This document shows, in pieces, positions 38,718 through 47,738 of a stretch of 64,000 nucleotides of DNA. This DNA is from Desulfobacter postgatei 2ac9 (GTDB taxonomy: Bacteria; Desulfobacterota; Desulfobacteria; Desulfobacterales; Desulfobacteraceae). How positions within the stretch are numbered: position 1 is the first letter of the stretch; each line of letters starts with the position of its first letter. Both the position numbers and the translations under genes were made by a program. The notes under the pieces are model-generated. The model was not told the origin of the DNA and did no database searches. It saw only the letters and a list, made by a program, of their open reading frames with translations. The stretch lies in assembly GCF_000233695.2 (NCBI RefSeq), contig NZ_CM001488.1, positions 3,439,453-3,503,452 on the forward strand, given 5' to 3'.

Positions 38718-40040
38718 ATGAATTTAGATAACCATCCCTGTTTTAATAAAAAGTCCTGCAAGGATTTCGGTCGAGTTCACCTCCCGGTTGCACCGGCCTG
38801 TAACATCCAGTGCAATTTTTGCAACAGAAAGTTTGACTGTGTCAATGAAAGCCGCCCCGGGGTTACCTCCTCCATTCTGAGTCCGGACCAGGCCATGGCC
38901 TACCTGGCAGAGGTCGTTGAGGCCAAACCCAACACAGCCGTAGTGGGCATTGCAGGTCCTGGCGATCCCTTTGCCAACGGCGACAAAACCATCGAAACCC
39001 TGACCAGGGTGCGTGCAACTTATCCGGAAATGCTCTTGTGCGTGGCCACCAACGGCCTGAACATCCATCCCTACCTGGATGAACTGAAAAATATTAATAC
39101 GACCCATGTGAGCATCACCATCAACGCCGTGGATCCTGAAGTCGGCGCCAAAATCTATTGCTGGATCAGGGACGGCAAACACTCCGTGGGCCCGGCCCAG
39201 GGCGCAAAACTGCTGTTGGAACGTCAGCTTGCCGCTGTTGAGGGACTTAAGGAACGCAATATTATGGTCAAGGTCAATTCTATTCTTTTGCCCGGCATCA
39301 ATGATGAGCATATGATAGCGGTCGCCGAAAAAATGGGTGAAATGGGTGTGGATATTTTTAACATCATGCCCTACTTCCCCACCAAAGGCTCAAATTTTGA
39401 AAACATGGAAGAACCGGGCAAGGATGTGGTCAAGGAACTCAGAAAAGCGGCCCAGGTTTTTGTGCCCCAGATGACCCATTGCAAACGCTGCCGGGCCGAT
39501 GCCGTGGGGCTGCTGGATGATCCCTTGAACCAGAAACTCATGGATCGGCTGACCTATCACGCCACCGCCCCGGTTCCCTTTCCCAATGCCCCGAAGTATT
39601 GCCATGAAACGCCCGGTGAACAGGAAGATATGTATGCGTTTAATGACACCGGGCCAAGACCCTATGTGGCCCTGGCCACCCGGGAAGGCGCGTTGATCAA
39701 TCAGCACCTGGGAGAAGCCGAGGAGCTGCACATCTATGATTTAAATCAGGACACACCGACATTTGTGGAAACAAGGGTGCTGCCGAAACCCGGCGGCGGG
39801 GATGCCAGATGGCAAAACCTTGCTCGGACCATTAAGGATTGCCACACCATTCTTGTGTCCGGTATCGGGCAGACCCCTAAAAAAGTTCTGGGTACCATGG
39901 GATTTACCATCCATGAGGTCAACGGCATGATTGATCTTGTGCTGATGGCGATTAAGAAAGGGGATTCGTTAAACCATCTGATTGTCCGGGCACAGACCGC
40001 TTGTGGGGAGTGCAGGGGAACCGGAACAGGCTGCATGTAA
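38718..40040 (+). CDS. nifB: FeMo-cofactor biosynthesis protein NifB (radical SAM) with NifX-like tail
   Basis: Builds the 8Fe-9S-C core (NifB-co) from two 4Fe-4S clusters and SAM. The radical-SAM ligands are CNIQCNFCNRKFDC near residue 30, preceded by GRVHLPVAPA; GIAGPGDPFAN and VKVNSILLPGIND follow, and THCKRCRADAVG is the second cluster region. The last 110 residues (PYVALATREGALINQHLGEA) are the NifX/NafY-like domain, as in most proteobacterial NifB. 11 bases after nifN; complete. Confidence 0.97.
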   Translation: MNLDNHPCFNKKSCKDFGRVHLPVAPACNIQCNFCNRKFDCVNESRPGVTSSILSPDQAMAYLAEVVEAKPNTAVVGIAGPGDPFANGDKTIETLTRVRATYPEMLLCVATNGLNIHPYLDELKNINTTHVSITINAVDPEVGAKIYCWIRDGKHSVGPAQGAKLLLERQLAAVEGLKERNIMVKVNSILLPGINDEHMIAVAEKMGEMGVDIFNIMPYFPTKGSNFENMEEPGKDVVKELRKAAQVFVPQMTHCKRCRADAVGLLDDPLNQKLMDRLTYHATAPVPFPNAPKYCHETPGEQEDMYAFNDTGPRPYVALATREGALINQHLGEAEELHIYDLNQDTPTFVETRVLPKPGGGDARWQNLARTIKDCHTILVSGIGQTPKKVLGTMGFTIHEVNGMIDLVLMAIKKGDSLNHLIVRAQTACGECRGTGTGCM

Positions 40041-40043
40041 CCC

Positions 40044-40169
40044 GTGTTTGGACCAAAAGTCACCCATCTGCGGCGTTGCAAGTCAATTTGCAATCCTCAC
40101 AACCTTCCAGGTTGCTCTGGTTGAAAATTAACTTGCGCCTTGCATCTGGGCAACTTTTGATCCAAACAC
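40044..40169. repeat. 126-bp imperfect palindromic element between nifB and the ferredoxin gene
   Basis: The ends are complementary over about 45 bases with few mismatches: GTGTTTGGACCAAAAGT at 40044 pairs with ACTTTTGATCCAAACAC ending at 40169, and inner blocks CCCATCTGC and GCAAGT-AATTT also match their mirror copies. The centre is unpaired. It codes for nothing. It looks like an intergenic repeat of the REP/MITE kind, and as RNA would form a long hairpin that could separate or tune expression of nifB and fdx-nifV. Confidence 0.75.
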
Positions 40170-40270
40170 CCCACTTAGGAACCAACTAAAAAATAATATT
40201 TGAATAGTATAAAAATTTACTGACAGCTGAAACCTAACAGCTCGCCCAAAGGGCGTTTAAGGAGAACAAA

Positions 40271-40579
40271 ATGAACAAGCCTGAAAAACACATCCTTGTA
40301 TGCGCAAGTTTTCGTCCCAGTGGAGAACCCAAAGGCAAGTGCCACAGAAAAGGGTCGGGTGATTTTTTGGCCTACATTGAAAATGAAGTGATTGACAGAG
40401 GCCTTGAAGAGGTGCTGGTCACCTCCACCTGCTGCCTGAAACAGTGTGATGACGGTCCGATCATGGTGATTTATCCGGATAATATCTGGTATGGGCACGT
40501 CGAAAACGAAGAGGCCATTGACGCTATTTTGGATGCCATGGAAGATGGCGAGATTGCAGAGGACTATGTACTGGAATGA
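40271..40579 (+). CDS. Thioredoxin-like 2Fe-2S ferredoxin of the nif cluster
   Basis: A 102-residue ferredoxin with the thioredoxin-like fold. The cluster ligands are the Cys of HILVCASFRPSG, the Cys at GKCHRKG, and the pair in TSTCCLKQCDDGP; VMVIYPDNIWYG-like IMVIYPDNIWYG is the family hallmark. Relatives (Shethna FeSI type) sit in nif clusters and are thought to feed electrons to or protect nitrogenase or to serve cofactor synthesis. Its end overlaps nifV by four bases. Confidence 0.9.
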   Translation: MNKPEKHILVCASFRPSGEPKGKCHRKGSGDFLAYIENEVIDRGLEEVLVTSTCCLKQCDDGPIMVIYPDNIWYGHVENEEAIDAILDAMEDGEIAEDYVLE

Positions 40580-41715
40580 AAACGTTTGATCGACGGGTCT
40601 GGATGGTGGACACCACCCTTCGGGACGGGGAACAGGCCCCGGGTCTCTTTTTCAGGCCTTTGGAAAAACTGACCATCGCAAGTCAGCTTGCCGAATGCGG
40701 CGTTGACGAGATCGAAGTGGGCATCCCTGCCATGGGTGAGTTTGCATGCCGGGAAATAGAGGCCATTGCCCAGCTGAACCTGCCCAGCATGCTCACCTGC
40801 TGGTGCAGGGCGGTCAAAAAAGATATTGAACTGGCCATTGGTTGCAATACCCCAGGCGTCCACATCAGTTTTCCGACATCGTCTATCCTGCTCAAGACCT
40901 TTGAAAAAGATGAGAATTGGGTGCTTGAGACCCTGGATGACATCGTACGGTTCGCCGGACGCTATTTTGACCAGGTATCCGTGGGCGCCCAGGATGCCAC
41001 CCGTACGGACATGAATTTTCTTGTACGGTTCTGCCAGGCATCCATCGAACTCGGCGTCCACCGGGTCCGGCTCGCCGATACCGTGGGCATGATCACCCCG
41101 TCCGCACTCATGGATATGATTGAGACCCTGTTGATCCGTCTGCCCGGCCTGGCCCTGGAATTTCACGGGCACAACGACCTTGGCATGGCCACGGCCAATG
41201 CCGTGTCTGCGGTGGATGCAGGGGCCAAGGCCATCAGTGTGACGGTGAACGGACTCGGGGAGCGGGCAGGCAATGCCCCCCTTGAAGAGACGGCCATGGC
41301 CCTGTTCGGCATCGGGGCGAAAAAGAGCAACATGCGCCTGTCGGAACTTACCCGGCTATGCAATACCGTGGCAAGATTCTCCGGACAGCAGATTCATCCG
41401 GCCAAACCCATTGTGGGATCACGGATATTCTCCCATGAATCGGGCATTCACTGTGCAGGCCTGCTAAAAAATACAAACTCCTATGAATTATATAATCCCG
41501 AGCAGGTGGGCCGGCACAACTCAAGGCAGATGGTATTAGGGGTGCATTCCGGCTCGGCCGCCATAAAACATACCCTGGCCCACCGGAACATAAATATTGA
41601 TGCAGATGCCGCCCAAAGACTGCTGCCCCAGGTCCGGGCTGCGGCCGCCTCACTAAACAAGCCCGTATCCCCGGAACTGCTTGAGTCCATCTACCGTAGA
41701 ACAGCCATGGGCTGA
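40576..41715 (+). CDS. nifV: Homocitrate synthase
   Basis: Condenses acetyl-CoA with 2-oxoglutarate to R-homocitrate, the organic ligand of FeMo-cofactor. HMGL-like TIM barrel: VDTTLRDGEQAPG at the N-terminus, EFHGHNDLGMATAN (metal-binding His pair) and NGLGERAGNAPLEE; ESGIHCAGLLKN is in the C-terminal region. 379 residues. Closely related to isopropylmalate synthase, but the nif context and length favour homocitrate synthase. Last gene of the cluster; converges with a PEP-CTERM gene 9 bases away. Confidence 0.93.
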   Translation: MKTFDRRVWMVDTTLRDGEQAPGLFFRPLEKLTIASQLAECGVDEIEVGIPAMGEFACREIEAIAQLNLPSMLTCWCRAVKKDIELAIGCNTPGVHISFPTSSILLKTFEKDENWVLETLDDIVRFAGRYFDQVSVGAQDATRTDMNFLVRFCQASIELGVHRVRLADTVGMITPSALMDMIETLLIRLPGLALEFHGHNDLGMATANAVSAVDAGAKAISVTVNGLGERAGNAPLEETAMALFGIGAKKSNMRLSELTRLCNTVARFSGQQIHPAKPIVGSRIFSHESGIHCAGLLKNTNSYELYNPEQVGRHNSRQMVLGVHSGSAAIKHTLAHRNINIDADAAQRLLPQVRAAAASLNKPVSPELLESIYRRTAMG

Positions 41716-41724
41716 CCTGGCATA

Positions 41725-42249
41725 TCAACTGCCAGACATAGCCCACCTCCTGGTAATACTTGCAATTCCGATAAGGCCAAATCCAAAGAGAAGCATTGTT
41801 GAGGGTTCCGGGTTATGGATAGTTGAAAAATCATCCAAACCAAAGCCGTCGCTCTGTGACGTCGTTGACCAGGAAAGCGTGGAAAGGACCTCATTGTCAC
41901 CTGTTTTTGTATTGCTGCGGCCGTACCAGGTTGCGTTGCGGTTCTGAATGGAAAAATAAGGGGCGATAGACGACTTCTTATGATTCTTATTATATGAAGT
42001 GGCCCCTGTGCCGATATTGCCTTCAGCCGTAAATATCCCCACGCCCGTCTCTTTTTGGGTATACCATCCCGCATGAATATCTTCAAAATCTTCTAAAACA
42101 TGAACAGAGCCGTATTGAGCATTCATCCAACTATTGATCGTCGAGATGTTTTTATTCGTAACTTCCCAAACATTAATGGTCATTGTAAATGCAGGCGTTA
42201 CACCCACAACAAAAAAACAAACACATAAAAACAGTATTAATTTCTTCAT
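41725..42249 (-). CDS. PEP-CTERM sorting-domain protein
   Basis: A 174-residue secreted protein. A signal peptide (KKLILFLCVCFFVVGVTPAFT) is followed by a beta-rich, low-complexity body without a recognised domain, and the C-terminus has the complete exosortase signal: NPEPSTMLLFGFGLIGIAS then an Arg pair. Such proteins are processed by exosortase (EpsH/XrtA) and usually go to the cell surface or biofilm matrix. Exosortase itself is not in the window. A GAGGAG ribosome site is upstream. Confidence 0.92.
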   Translation of the reverse strand: MKKLILFLCVCFFVVGVTPAFTMTINVWEVTNKNISTINSWMNAQYGSVHVLEDFEDIHAGWYTQKETGVGIFTAEGNIGTGATSYNKNHKKSSIAPYFSIQNRNATWYGRSNTKTGDNEVLSTLSWSTTSQSDGFGLDDFSTIHNPEPSTMLLFGFGLIGIASITRRWAMSGS

Positions 42250-42662
42250 TTATAACTCCTCTTATAAATCGCCGTGGCAATCTAACGATCTCCCATGGAA
42301 CGTTTTGTTTTTAAAGCCAGGCAAAGTTTTTTGTTATTTGGGGCTATTAAAAGCAATTACTATACCCATAGATAAACACTTCAAAAAAGATATGAAAACT
42401 GTTTGATTTAAAAGAGGATATTTATACTGTTGGATTTATGTTGAAAAACAATAGATTGTATTTAGTTGTATTTTATAGAATTTATGTAATAAAAAATGTG
42501 AGTTTAATATGCTGATTTTTGTGGTATTTTTTACATATAAAATATTTATACTCCTCGGTCCCGCCAAGCTTTCAAGCTGCTGAAAGCAGCACTGTTTGGT
42601 GTTTGTCCCGGCCAATACACAAGGCGTCAGACCAAGGGTAGAGGCCGGGTTAATCCACGGCA
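42250..42662. other. Intergenic region without a supported gene
   Basis: Between two minus-strand genes. AT-rich from 42360 to 42560. The right part (42555-42660) is distinctly more GC-rich and can form GCTGC-TTTCA-GCAGC on the minus strand; a 75-codon minus-strand frame crosses it, but there is no ribosome site or recognisable protein. Possibly a decayed fragment. Confidence 0.35.
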
Positions 42663-42965
42663 CTATAGCTTTGCTTTAACGCTTTTAATTTTGTCTTCTA
42701 TGCCCTGCTTTCGGTCAGTCCTGGTACCAAGTTTAATGGTTGTTGTTATTCTGGGTACACCCATATCATGTATTTTTTCGTGGCAGTCTTTAACTGCTTT
42801 AAACACCGTATCCCAATCTCCTTCAATGTTGGTGCCGTAAGCGTGCAGATTTGATTTAAGTCCTGCGCCGGTGATGATTTCATGGCATGCGGCTACATAT
42901 TTAGATACGGACAGGCCTACACCCAGGGGAACAACACAAAGATCAATTATAACATTCATTTTCAT
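42663..42965 (-). CDS. MTH1187/YkoF-type thiamine-binding protein
   Basis: A 100-residue ferredoxin-like alpha/beta protein of the former DUF77 family: CVVPLGVGLSVSKYVAAC, LHAYGTNIEGDWDTVFKAVK and RITTTIKLGTRTDR are the conserved parts. Family members form tetramers and bind thiamine or related pyrimidines. No thiamine genes are adjacent, so the ligand here is inferred only from the family. Confidence 0.88.
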   Translation of the reverse strand: MKMNVIIDLCVVPLGVGLSVSKYVAACHEIITGAGLKSNLHAYGTNIEGDWDTVFKAVKDCHEKIHDMGVPRITTTIKLGTRTDRKQGIEDKIKSVKAKL

Positions 42966-43168
42966 AATCCTTCTTTTTTGTTAAATTAAGTTAATATAGG
43001 GTAAAAAGACTCTCTTTATCAAGATGTTGGTTGACAAAAAGCAAGTTCCTATCCTATGAAGGAAAGAGATCTATAAGGCTCGTTGTATTTTTGTTTGTTT
43101 TCCCCTGACCTGGGCCAAATGAGGCGCCCCAAATGAGGCTCAGATCCCGATAATAATAAGAGCGGCTT

Positions 43169-44023
43169 ATGTCTGATTTCACCAACCATATTTATCAAAA
43201 AATTGTCGGGATATGGTTAATGGCGCTCTTCTTTTTTTGCTCTTTTTGTCAGGCAAATGATTTGGATTTACAAAAGGCCCGGTCGTATACCGGAAAAGAA
43301 GACATTAAAGGCTGGGTAATGAGCGAAAAACTGGATGGAATACGCGGATACTGGGACGGCAGGCGCCTGTTGACCCGAAAAGGGCTGACCCTTCATCCGC
43401 CGCCATGGTTTATCAAAAATTTTCCTGCGTTTGAATTGGATGGCGAGTTGTGGAGCAAACAAGGGGATTTTGAGTTTGTTCAGTCTGTGGTGCTTGATGC
43501 CGAGCCGAGCTCGGGGTGGGAAAAAATCAATTACCATATTTTTGAGGTGCCTAACCAGAAGGGGGCTTTTTTTCAGCGGCTTGACATGGCAAAAGAGTGG
43601 TTCAACTTTCATCCTAACCCCTATGTCAGGGTGCTTGAGCAGACTTTGATCGAAAATAGACCGGATCTCGACCGGTTTTTTCTTGAAGTGGAATCAAGAG
43701 GCGGTGAAGGCGTTATCGTAAAAAATCCCAATATGCCCTACCATACAGGCAGAAGCGCATATGTTCTCAAGGTAAAAAAAGACCGGGACATGGAAGGTCT
43801 TATTATCGGTATTAACAAGGGAAAAGGCAAATATGAAAACGCCATGGGATCGCTGACGTTGAAACTGGAAAACGGCGTTATTTTTAAATTAGGGACCGGG
43901 TTCACGGATCTGATTCGCAATAACCCGCCTGCCGTTGGGACAACCGTCACGTTTAAATATCATGGATTCAGTAAAAACGCAGTTCCGAAATTCGCCTCTT
44001 TTTTAAGAGTCAGGAAAGACTGA
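43169..44023 (+). CDS. Exported ATP-dependent DNA ligase (Lig E type)
   Basis: A 284-residue minimal ligase: motif I SEKLDGIRGYWDG with the AMP-accepting Lys, motif III FELDGELW, motif IV GGEGVIVKNP, motif V VLKVKKDRDMEG, and a short OB domain ending VTFKYHGFSKNAVPKFASFLR. There are no zinc-finger or BRCT domains. The N-terminus is a signal peptide (IVGIWLMALFFFCSFCQAND), so the ligase should act in the periplasm, as described for Lig E of Gram-negative bacteria, where a role in extracellular DNA or competence is suspected. Confidence 0.9.
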   Translation: MSDFTNHIYQKIVGIWLMALFFFCSFCQANDLDLQKARSYTGKEDIKGWVMSEKLDGIRGYWDGRRLLTRKGLTLHPPPWFIKNFPAFELDGELWSKQGDFEFVQSVVLDAEPSSGWEKINYHIFEVPNQKGAFFQRLDMAKEWFNFHPNPYVRVLEQTLIENRPDLDRFFLEVESRGGEGVIVKNPNMPYHTGRSAYVLKVKKDRDMEGLIIGINKGKGKYENAMGSLTLKLENGVIFKLGTGFTDLIRNNPPAVGTTVTFKYHGFSKNAVPKFASFLRVRKD

Positions 44024-44092
44024 TTTCCAATAGCGACGATGTCCTGATGGACAACAACAAAAAAAAGTGGACCATTTTTTATGGAGGCCTTT

Positions 44093-44758
44093 ATGGAGCT
44101 GGAAAATGAAAGAAAAACCGTTGTGCGTTTTGGTCTTAAAATGGTGGCATCAGGATTGACCACCGGTACCGGTGGAAATTTGAGCGTTGTTGACCGAAAT
44201 ACGGGAACCGTGGCCATCAGTCCCAGCGGCATTGAGTACGGGGTATTACAGCCCCGGGACGTTGTCCTCACCGATATGCAGGGACGTGTTATTGATGGCG
44301 AGGCCAAGCCTTCAAGCGAGCTATGTTTTCACCTTTCCCTCTATCACCGGCGCAAGGATGTCCAGGCCGTTGTCCACACCCACTCCCCCTATGCGGTTAC
44401 CATGGCCTGTCTGGGATGGGAAATCCCGGCAGTTCATTATCTTGTGGGATTTGCAGGAAAAAAAGTACCTCTGGCGCCCTATGCCACTTTTGGTACACCG
44501 GAACTGGCTGAAATAGTGGCCGAATATATTGGAAATTATAACGCCATGCTGCTTGCCAATCACGGACTTGTAGCAGTTGGCAGCAGTATGGACACGGCTT
44601 TTGCCGCTGCCGAAGAGATTGAATTTGTCGCCCGGATTTATTATCAGACCAAGAGCATCGGACATCCCGTTATCCTGCCGGATGAAGAGATGGAGATCGT
44701 GCTTGAAAAGTTCAAGACCTACGGGCAGAAAAAAATGGGTGATAGTTGTTGCCGCTGA
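44093..44758 (+). CDS. Class II aldolase/adducin family protein (L-fuculose-phosphate aldolase-like)
   Basis: About 221 residues. The zinc site and catalytic features of class II aldolases are present: TGTGGNLSVVDR, SPSGIEY, SSELCFHLSLY, VHTHSPYAVTMAC (two His ligands) and ANHGLVAVGSSMD (third His). FucA, AraD/UlaF epimerases and MtnB dehydratase share this pattern; the exact substrate cannot be fixed. The start at 44093 has GGAGG upstream; the ATG at 44081 does not. Confidence 0.88.
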   Translation: MELENERKTVVRFGLKMVASGLTTGTGGNLSVVDRNTGTVAISPSGIEYGVLQPRDVVLTDMQGRVIDGEAKPSSELCFHLSLYHRRKDVQAVVHTHSPYAVTMACLGWEIPAVHYLVGFAGKKVPLAPYATFGTPELAEIVAEYIGNYNAMLLANHGLVAVGSSMDTAFAAAEEIEFVARIYYQTKSIGHPVILPDEEMEIVLEKFKTYGQKKMGDSCCR

Positions 44759-44889
44759 CGATCGGTTTAAAAAAGCTTCGGGGCATTGCCGGGACAATCT
44801 CTTTTTCTGACAGGGCGTTGCCTTTGGCCTCTTTGAGGGCCCTGGGTGGTCGGCAGATACAGAACATCACACAGCGCTCTGAAAATATT

Positions 44890-45279
44890 TTATGAATTTT
44901 TACCAGCGAACATGCATAGGATTGTCTCCTCCAGTTTATCAATACATATCATCGGTTTGCCAAAAACCTGATCTGCAACATTGGAGAGTTGAATCATATC
45001 CTCCGATTTTTCATATTCAGGAGAGCCTGTACAGATGATAAAAACCATATCAGGATATGTTTTTGATGCGTTCTTGATAAACGTCTCGCCATTCATGCCG
45101 GTCATACGGATATCTACGATAGCCGCCGAACAGACCTGGGTCTTGAGCATTTCAAGAGCGGCCTCACAACTTTCCGCATCAAAAACCAGCCAATCCCGGT
45201 CTTCAAAATAATCAATAAAACTCTGTCGGATATAGATTTCATCGTCAACGATTAATATGCTTTTTTTAATTTGTTCCAT
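44890..45279 (-). CDS. Single-domain response regulator
   Basis: A receiver domain of about 129 residues without an output domain: ILIVDDEIYIRQSF with the acidic pair, acceptor Asp in AAIVDIRMTGMNGE, Thr in IICTGSPEY, and Lys in VFGKPM. It lies downstream of and overlaps the hybrid kinase gene, and is probably its phosphorylation partner. The ATG at 45279 is preferred over a TTG twelve bases upstream because GGGGA is correctly spaced. Confidence 0.88.
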   Translation of the reverse strand: MEQIKKSILIVDDEIYIRQSFIDYFEDRDWLVFDAESCEAALEMLKTQVCSAAIVDIRMTGMNGETFIKNASKTYPDMVFIICTGSPEYEKSEDMIQLSNVADQVFGKPMICIDKLEETILCMFAGKNS

Positions 45280-47389
45280 ATTTTTCCCCAAGCTTGCTTA
45301 ATTCTTCACGAATGGCCAATGTTAAGGTTTGTATTGGGACCGGTTTGTGGAGATATCGGCGAATACCCATTTTAGCGGCGTCCTTTTCAGTAAATGAGTC
45401 ATGAAATCCTGTGCAAAGTATTATCGGCATATCTTTTTTAAGCGATAAAATTTTTTCCGACAATAACCTGCCGTCCATATTGGGCATGCTCATATCGGTA
45501 ATTACCAGGTCAAAGGCATTCGGTTCTTTGGCAAAAGCCTTATAGGCGGATATGCTGTCAGTAAAACCGGATACGGTATATCCCATACTGGAAAGTATTT
45601 GCTGGGTGGAATCCAGAAGATCTTGTTCATCATCAACAAGCAGAATACGTTCCGTCCCCTCCAATGCCTTTATATTGTATTCGGGTTTTGTGCATTGACC
45701 CAGGGGTGAGTTGACTACTGGAAAAAAAACGTCAACAACCGTTCCCTTACCGATTCGGCTGTGAACTTTTATCATTCCCTTATGTTTTTTAACGATGCTG
45801 CTGACTACGGCCAAACCCAGTCCTGTGCCATGGGAGACTTCCTTGGTTGTGAAATAGGGCTCAAAAATCCGGTCTATGATTTTTTCGTCAATACCGCATC
45901 CGGTGTCCTTTATTTGTAAAGTGATATATTCACCGAGAGGAGATCCCTCTTCCAGGTCTTCTCCGGAGAGTTCAGCATTCCTTAAAGATATGGATAACGT
46001 TCCGCCGGCGCCCTTCATGGCATGATATGCATTGGTGCACAGATTTATAATCACCTGATGAATCTGGGTCGCATCAGCCACAACAATATCTTTGGTGTCA
46101 ATTTTTTCAATAATATGGATGGTGGAAGGAATGGACGACCGAAGGAATTTAACAGCCTCTTTAACAATTAAATAAAGTTTCAATGGTCTCATTTCAGACT
46201 CAGTCTGCCGGCTGAAGGTCAGAATCTGGGAGATAATTTTACCGGCACGCCATGCACCTCCCATCACCTGGTCGATATATTTTCGGGCCTTTTCATTTGT
46301 ACCAAGGGCCATTTTGGCCAGTTCCGCATAACCAATAATGCCCGAAAGAATATTATTAAAATCATGGGCAATCCCGCCGGCAAGCGTGCCGATTGCTTCC
46401 ATTTTCTGGGCTTGTTGAAGCTGAATTTCTTTTTTTTTAGACTCCTCAAAAGCCTTAATGGCCCGTATGGTCTCGCAACAATACGATGAAAGGATGGCGC
46501 CAATCTCTTTATCCTGGTCAACAAAGGGGGGTGTTTGTTTATTATATAGCGTGATAATACCAATGGGATTGCCAAAATCTTCCCTTATCGGGAAGGCAAG
46601 AAATGAACCATTTGAGTATCCGGGCCATCCGCTATGAAGATATGTGTTTTCTTTTTCAATGTTCTGGACAAGAAGCGCCTGTCCCTGCTCCAAAACCGTT
46701 TTGAATACAGAGTCCTCAGGTAAAGGGAAGGGTATAAATTCCGGCGTATGTTCGAAAATAAGTGAATGCACCAGTCTCAGCCCATTTTCTTCAAGCAAAT
46801 ACAAACTGCCGCCGGTCGCCGTCATATGGCCTGCAAATTCTTCAAGCACCTTCTTGCCGAAATGTTCCATCTCAACGCAAGCATGCAACCGTTGTGTGGT
46901 TTCGACAATCTTATGCAACCTCTCATTGATGTTGGATAAATGTGTGTTGGCATTTTCAAGCTCACGGGTTCTTTCCTTTACCATTCTTTCCAGATGTTCC
47001 TGGTAGGCTCTGTTTTCTCGAATCAATCTGGCCTTTTCCAGGGCCAGATTGATCGAATGATCCAATGCGGTAAAATTGTGTATGGGCTTTTCAAGATAAT
47101 CCCAGGCCCCATATTGCAATGCCTTGACCACATCCCCGATACGATTTGCGCCTGATATAACGATCATGGGGAGATCCGGCATTATTTTTTTCCCTTGCCG
47201 CAAAACGTCAATCCCATCCATCTCCGGCATCCTTAAATCCAGCAGCACCAGATCGGGCTTTTCAGAGGAAATAAACCCCAGGCCCTTTTGTCCGTTTTCG
47301 GCTGTTATAACATCATAATCATTATCTTCCAGATAATCGGAAAGGCTTTGTCGGATATGCTTTTCATCATCAATTACAAGTACTTTCAA
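45266..47389 (-). CDS. Hybrid histidine kinase REC-GAF-HisKA-HATPase-REC
   Basis: 707 residues, soluble. N-terminal receiver (VLVIDDEKHIRQS, acceptor in VLLDLRMPEMDG), a coiled coil (about 120-170), a GAF-type sensor domain (about 170-310), HisKA with AGGIAHDFNNILSGIIGYAEL (phospho-His), HATPase_c with INLCTNAYHAMKG (N box), KDTGCGID (G1) and TGLGLAVV (G2), and a C-terminal receiver (ILLVDDEQDLLDS, VITDMSMPNMDG). The start is a TTG just after a G-rich ribosome site. Upstream lies the 3' end of another kinase gene; downstream the single-domain regulator overlaps by 14 bases. Confidence 0.93.
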   Translation of the reverse strand: MKVLVIDDEKHIRQSLSDYLEDNDYDVITAENGQKGLGFISSEKPDLVLLDLRMPEMDGIDVLRQGKKIMPDLPMIVISGANRIGDVVKALQYGAWDYLEKPIHNFTALDHSINLALEKARLIRENRAYQEHLERMVKERTRELENANTHLSNINERLHKIVETTQRLHACVEMEHFGKKVLEEFAGHMTATGGSLYLLEENGLRLVHSLIFEHTPEFIPFPLPEDSVFKTVLEQGQALLVQNIEKENTYLHSGWPGYSNGSFLAFPIREDFGNPIGIITLYNKQTPPFVDQDKEIGAILSSYCCETIRAIKAFEESKKKEIQLQQAQKMEAIGTLAGGIAHDFNNILSGIIGYAELAKMALGTNEKARKYIDQVMGGAWRAGKIISQILTFSRQTESEMRPLKLYLIVKEAVKFLRSSIPSTIHIIEKIDTKDIVVADATQIHQVIINLCTNAYHAMKGAGGTLSISLRNAELSGEDLEEGSPLGEYITLQIKDTGCGIDEKIIDRIFEPYFTTKEVSHGTGLGLAVVSSIVKKHKGMIKVHSRIGKGTVVDVFFPVVNSPLGQCTKPEYNIKALEGTERILLVDDEQDLLDSTQQILSSMGYTVSGFTDSISAYKAFAKEPNAFDLVITDMSMPNMDGRLLSEKILSLKKDMPIILCTGFHDSFTEKDAAKMGIRRYLHKPVPIQTLTLAIREELSKLGEKYGTN

Positions 47390-47404
47390 CTGCCGTCCCC
47401 CCTT

Positions 47405-47517
47405 CTATCGCTCGATCTGTTCCAACGGTAACCGTATAATAAACGTTGATCCTTTCCCTAACAGGGAAACCACATCCATAGTACCGTGATGATTCTGCGT
47501 AATGATAAAAAATAAAA
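47405..47517 (-). pseudogene. 3' remnant of a second histidine kinase gene
   Basis: On the minus strand a stop-terminated frame reads ITQNHHGTMDVVSLLGKGST then FIIRLPLEQIER, which is the end of an HATPase_c domain (compare the usual HGGTI-V-S-GKGT-F-RLP). Everything before it, including G1/G2 boxes and the His domain, is missing. It ends 16 bases before the TTG of the intact hybrid kinase. The rest of the 349-base gap up to 47738 holds nothing I can name. Confidence 0.65.
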
Positions 47518-47738
47518 CATGTCTGGCGTTTATTTAAAAACAGATTCGGCCATTTGGCAAGTTCATTTTCCGAAGATCAATTAACGATTTTTAAATGATT
47601 CAAATGAATTGAATTGATGATAGCAAACTGTATTGGCTTAATCAATTGATTAATACCATGAATCGCTATTCATAGTTTCGCTTGTTTCGCTGCCCGTGGT
47701 TTTCGCGAAATCCTTTGGCGAGCAGGCATGAACCGGGG

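Noticed and set aside
42436-42663. 75-codon minus-strand frame
   Set aside because: No ribosome site or family resemblance; crosses an abrupt change in base composition, so treated as intergenic.
43115-43139. Two copies of CCAAATGAGGC
   Set aside because: Only two short copies; no evidence for a functional repeat or CRISPR.
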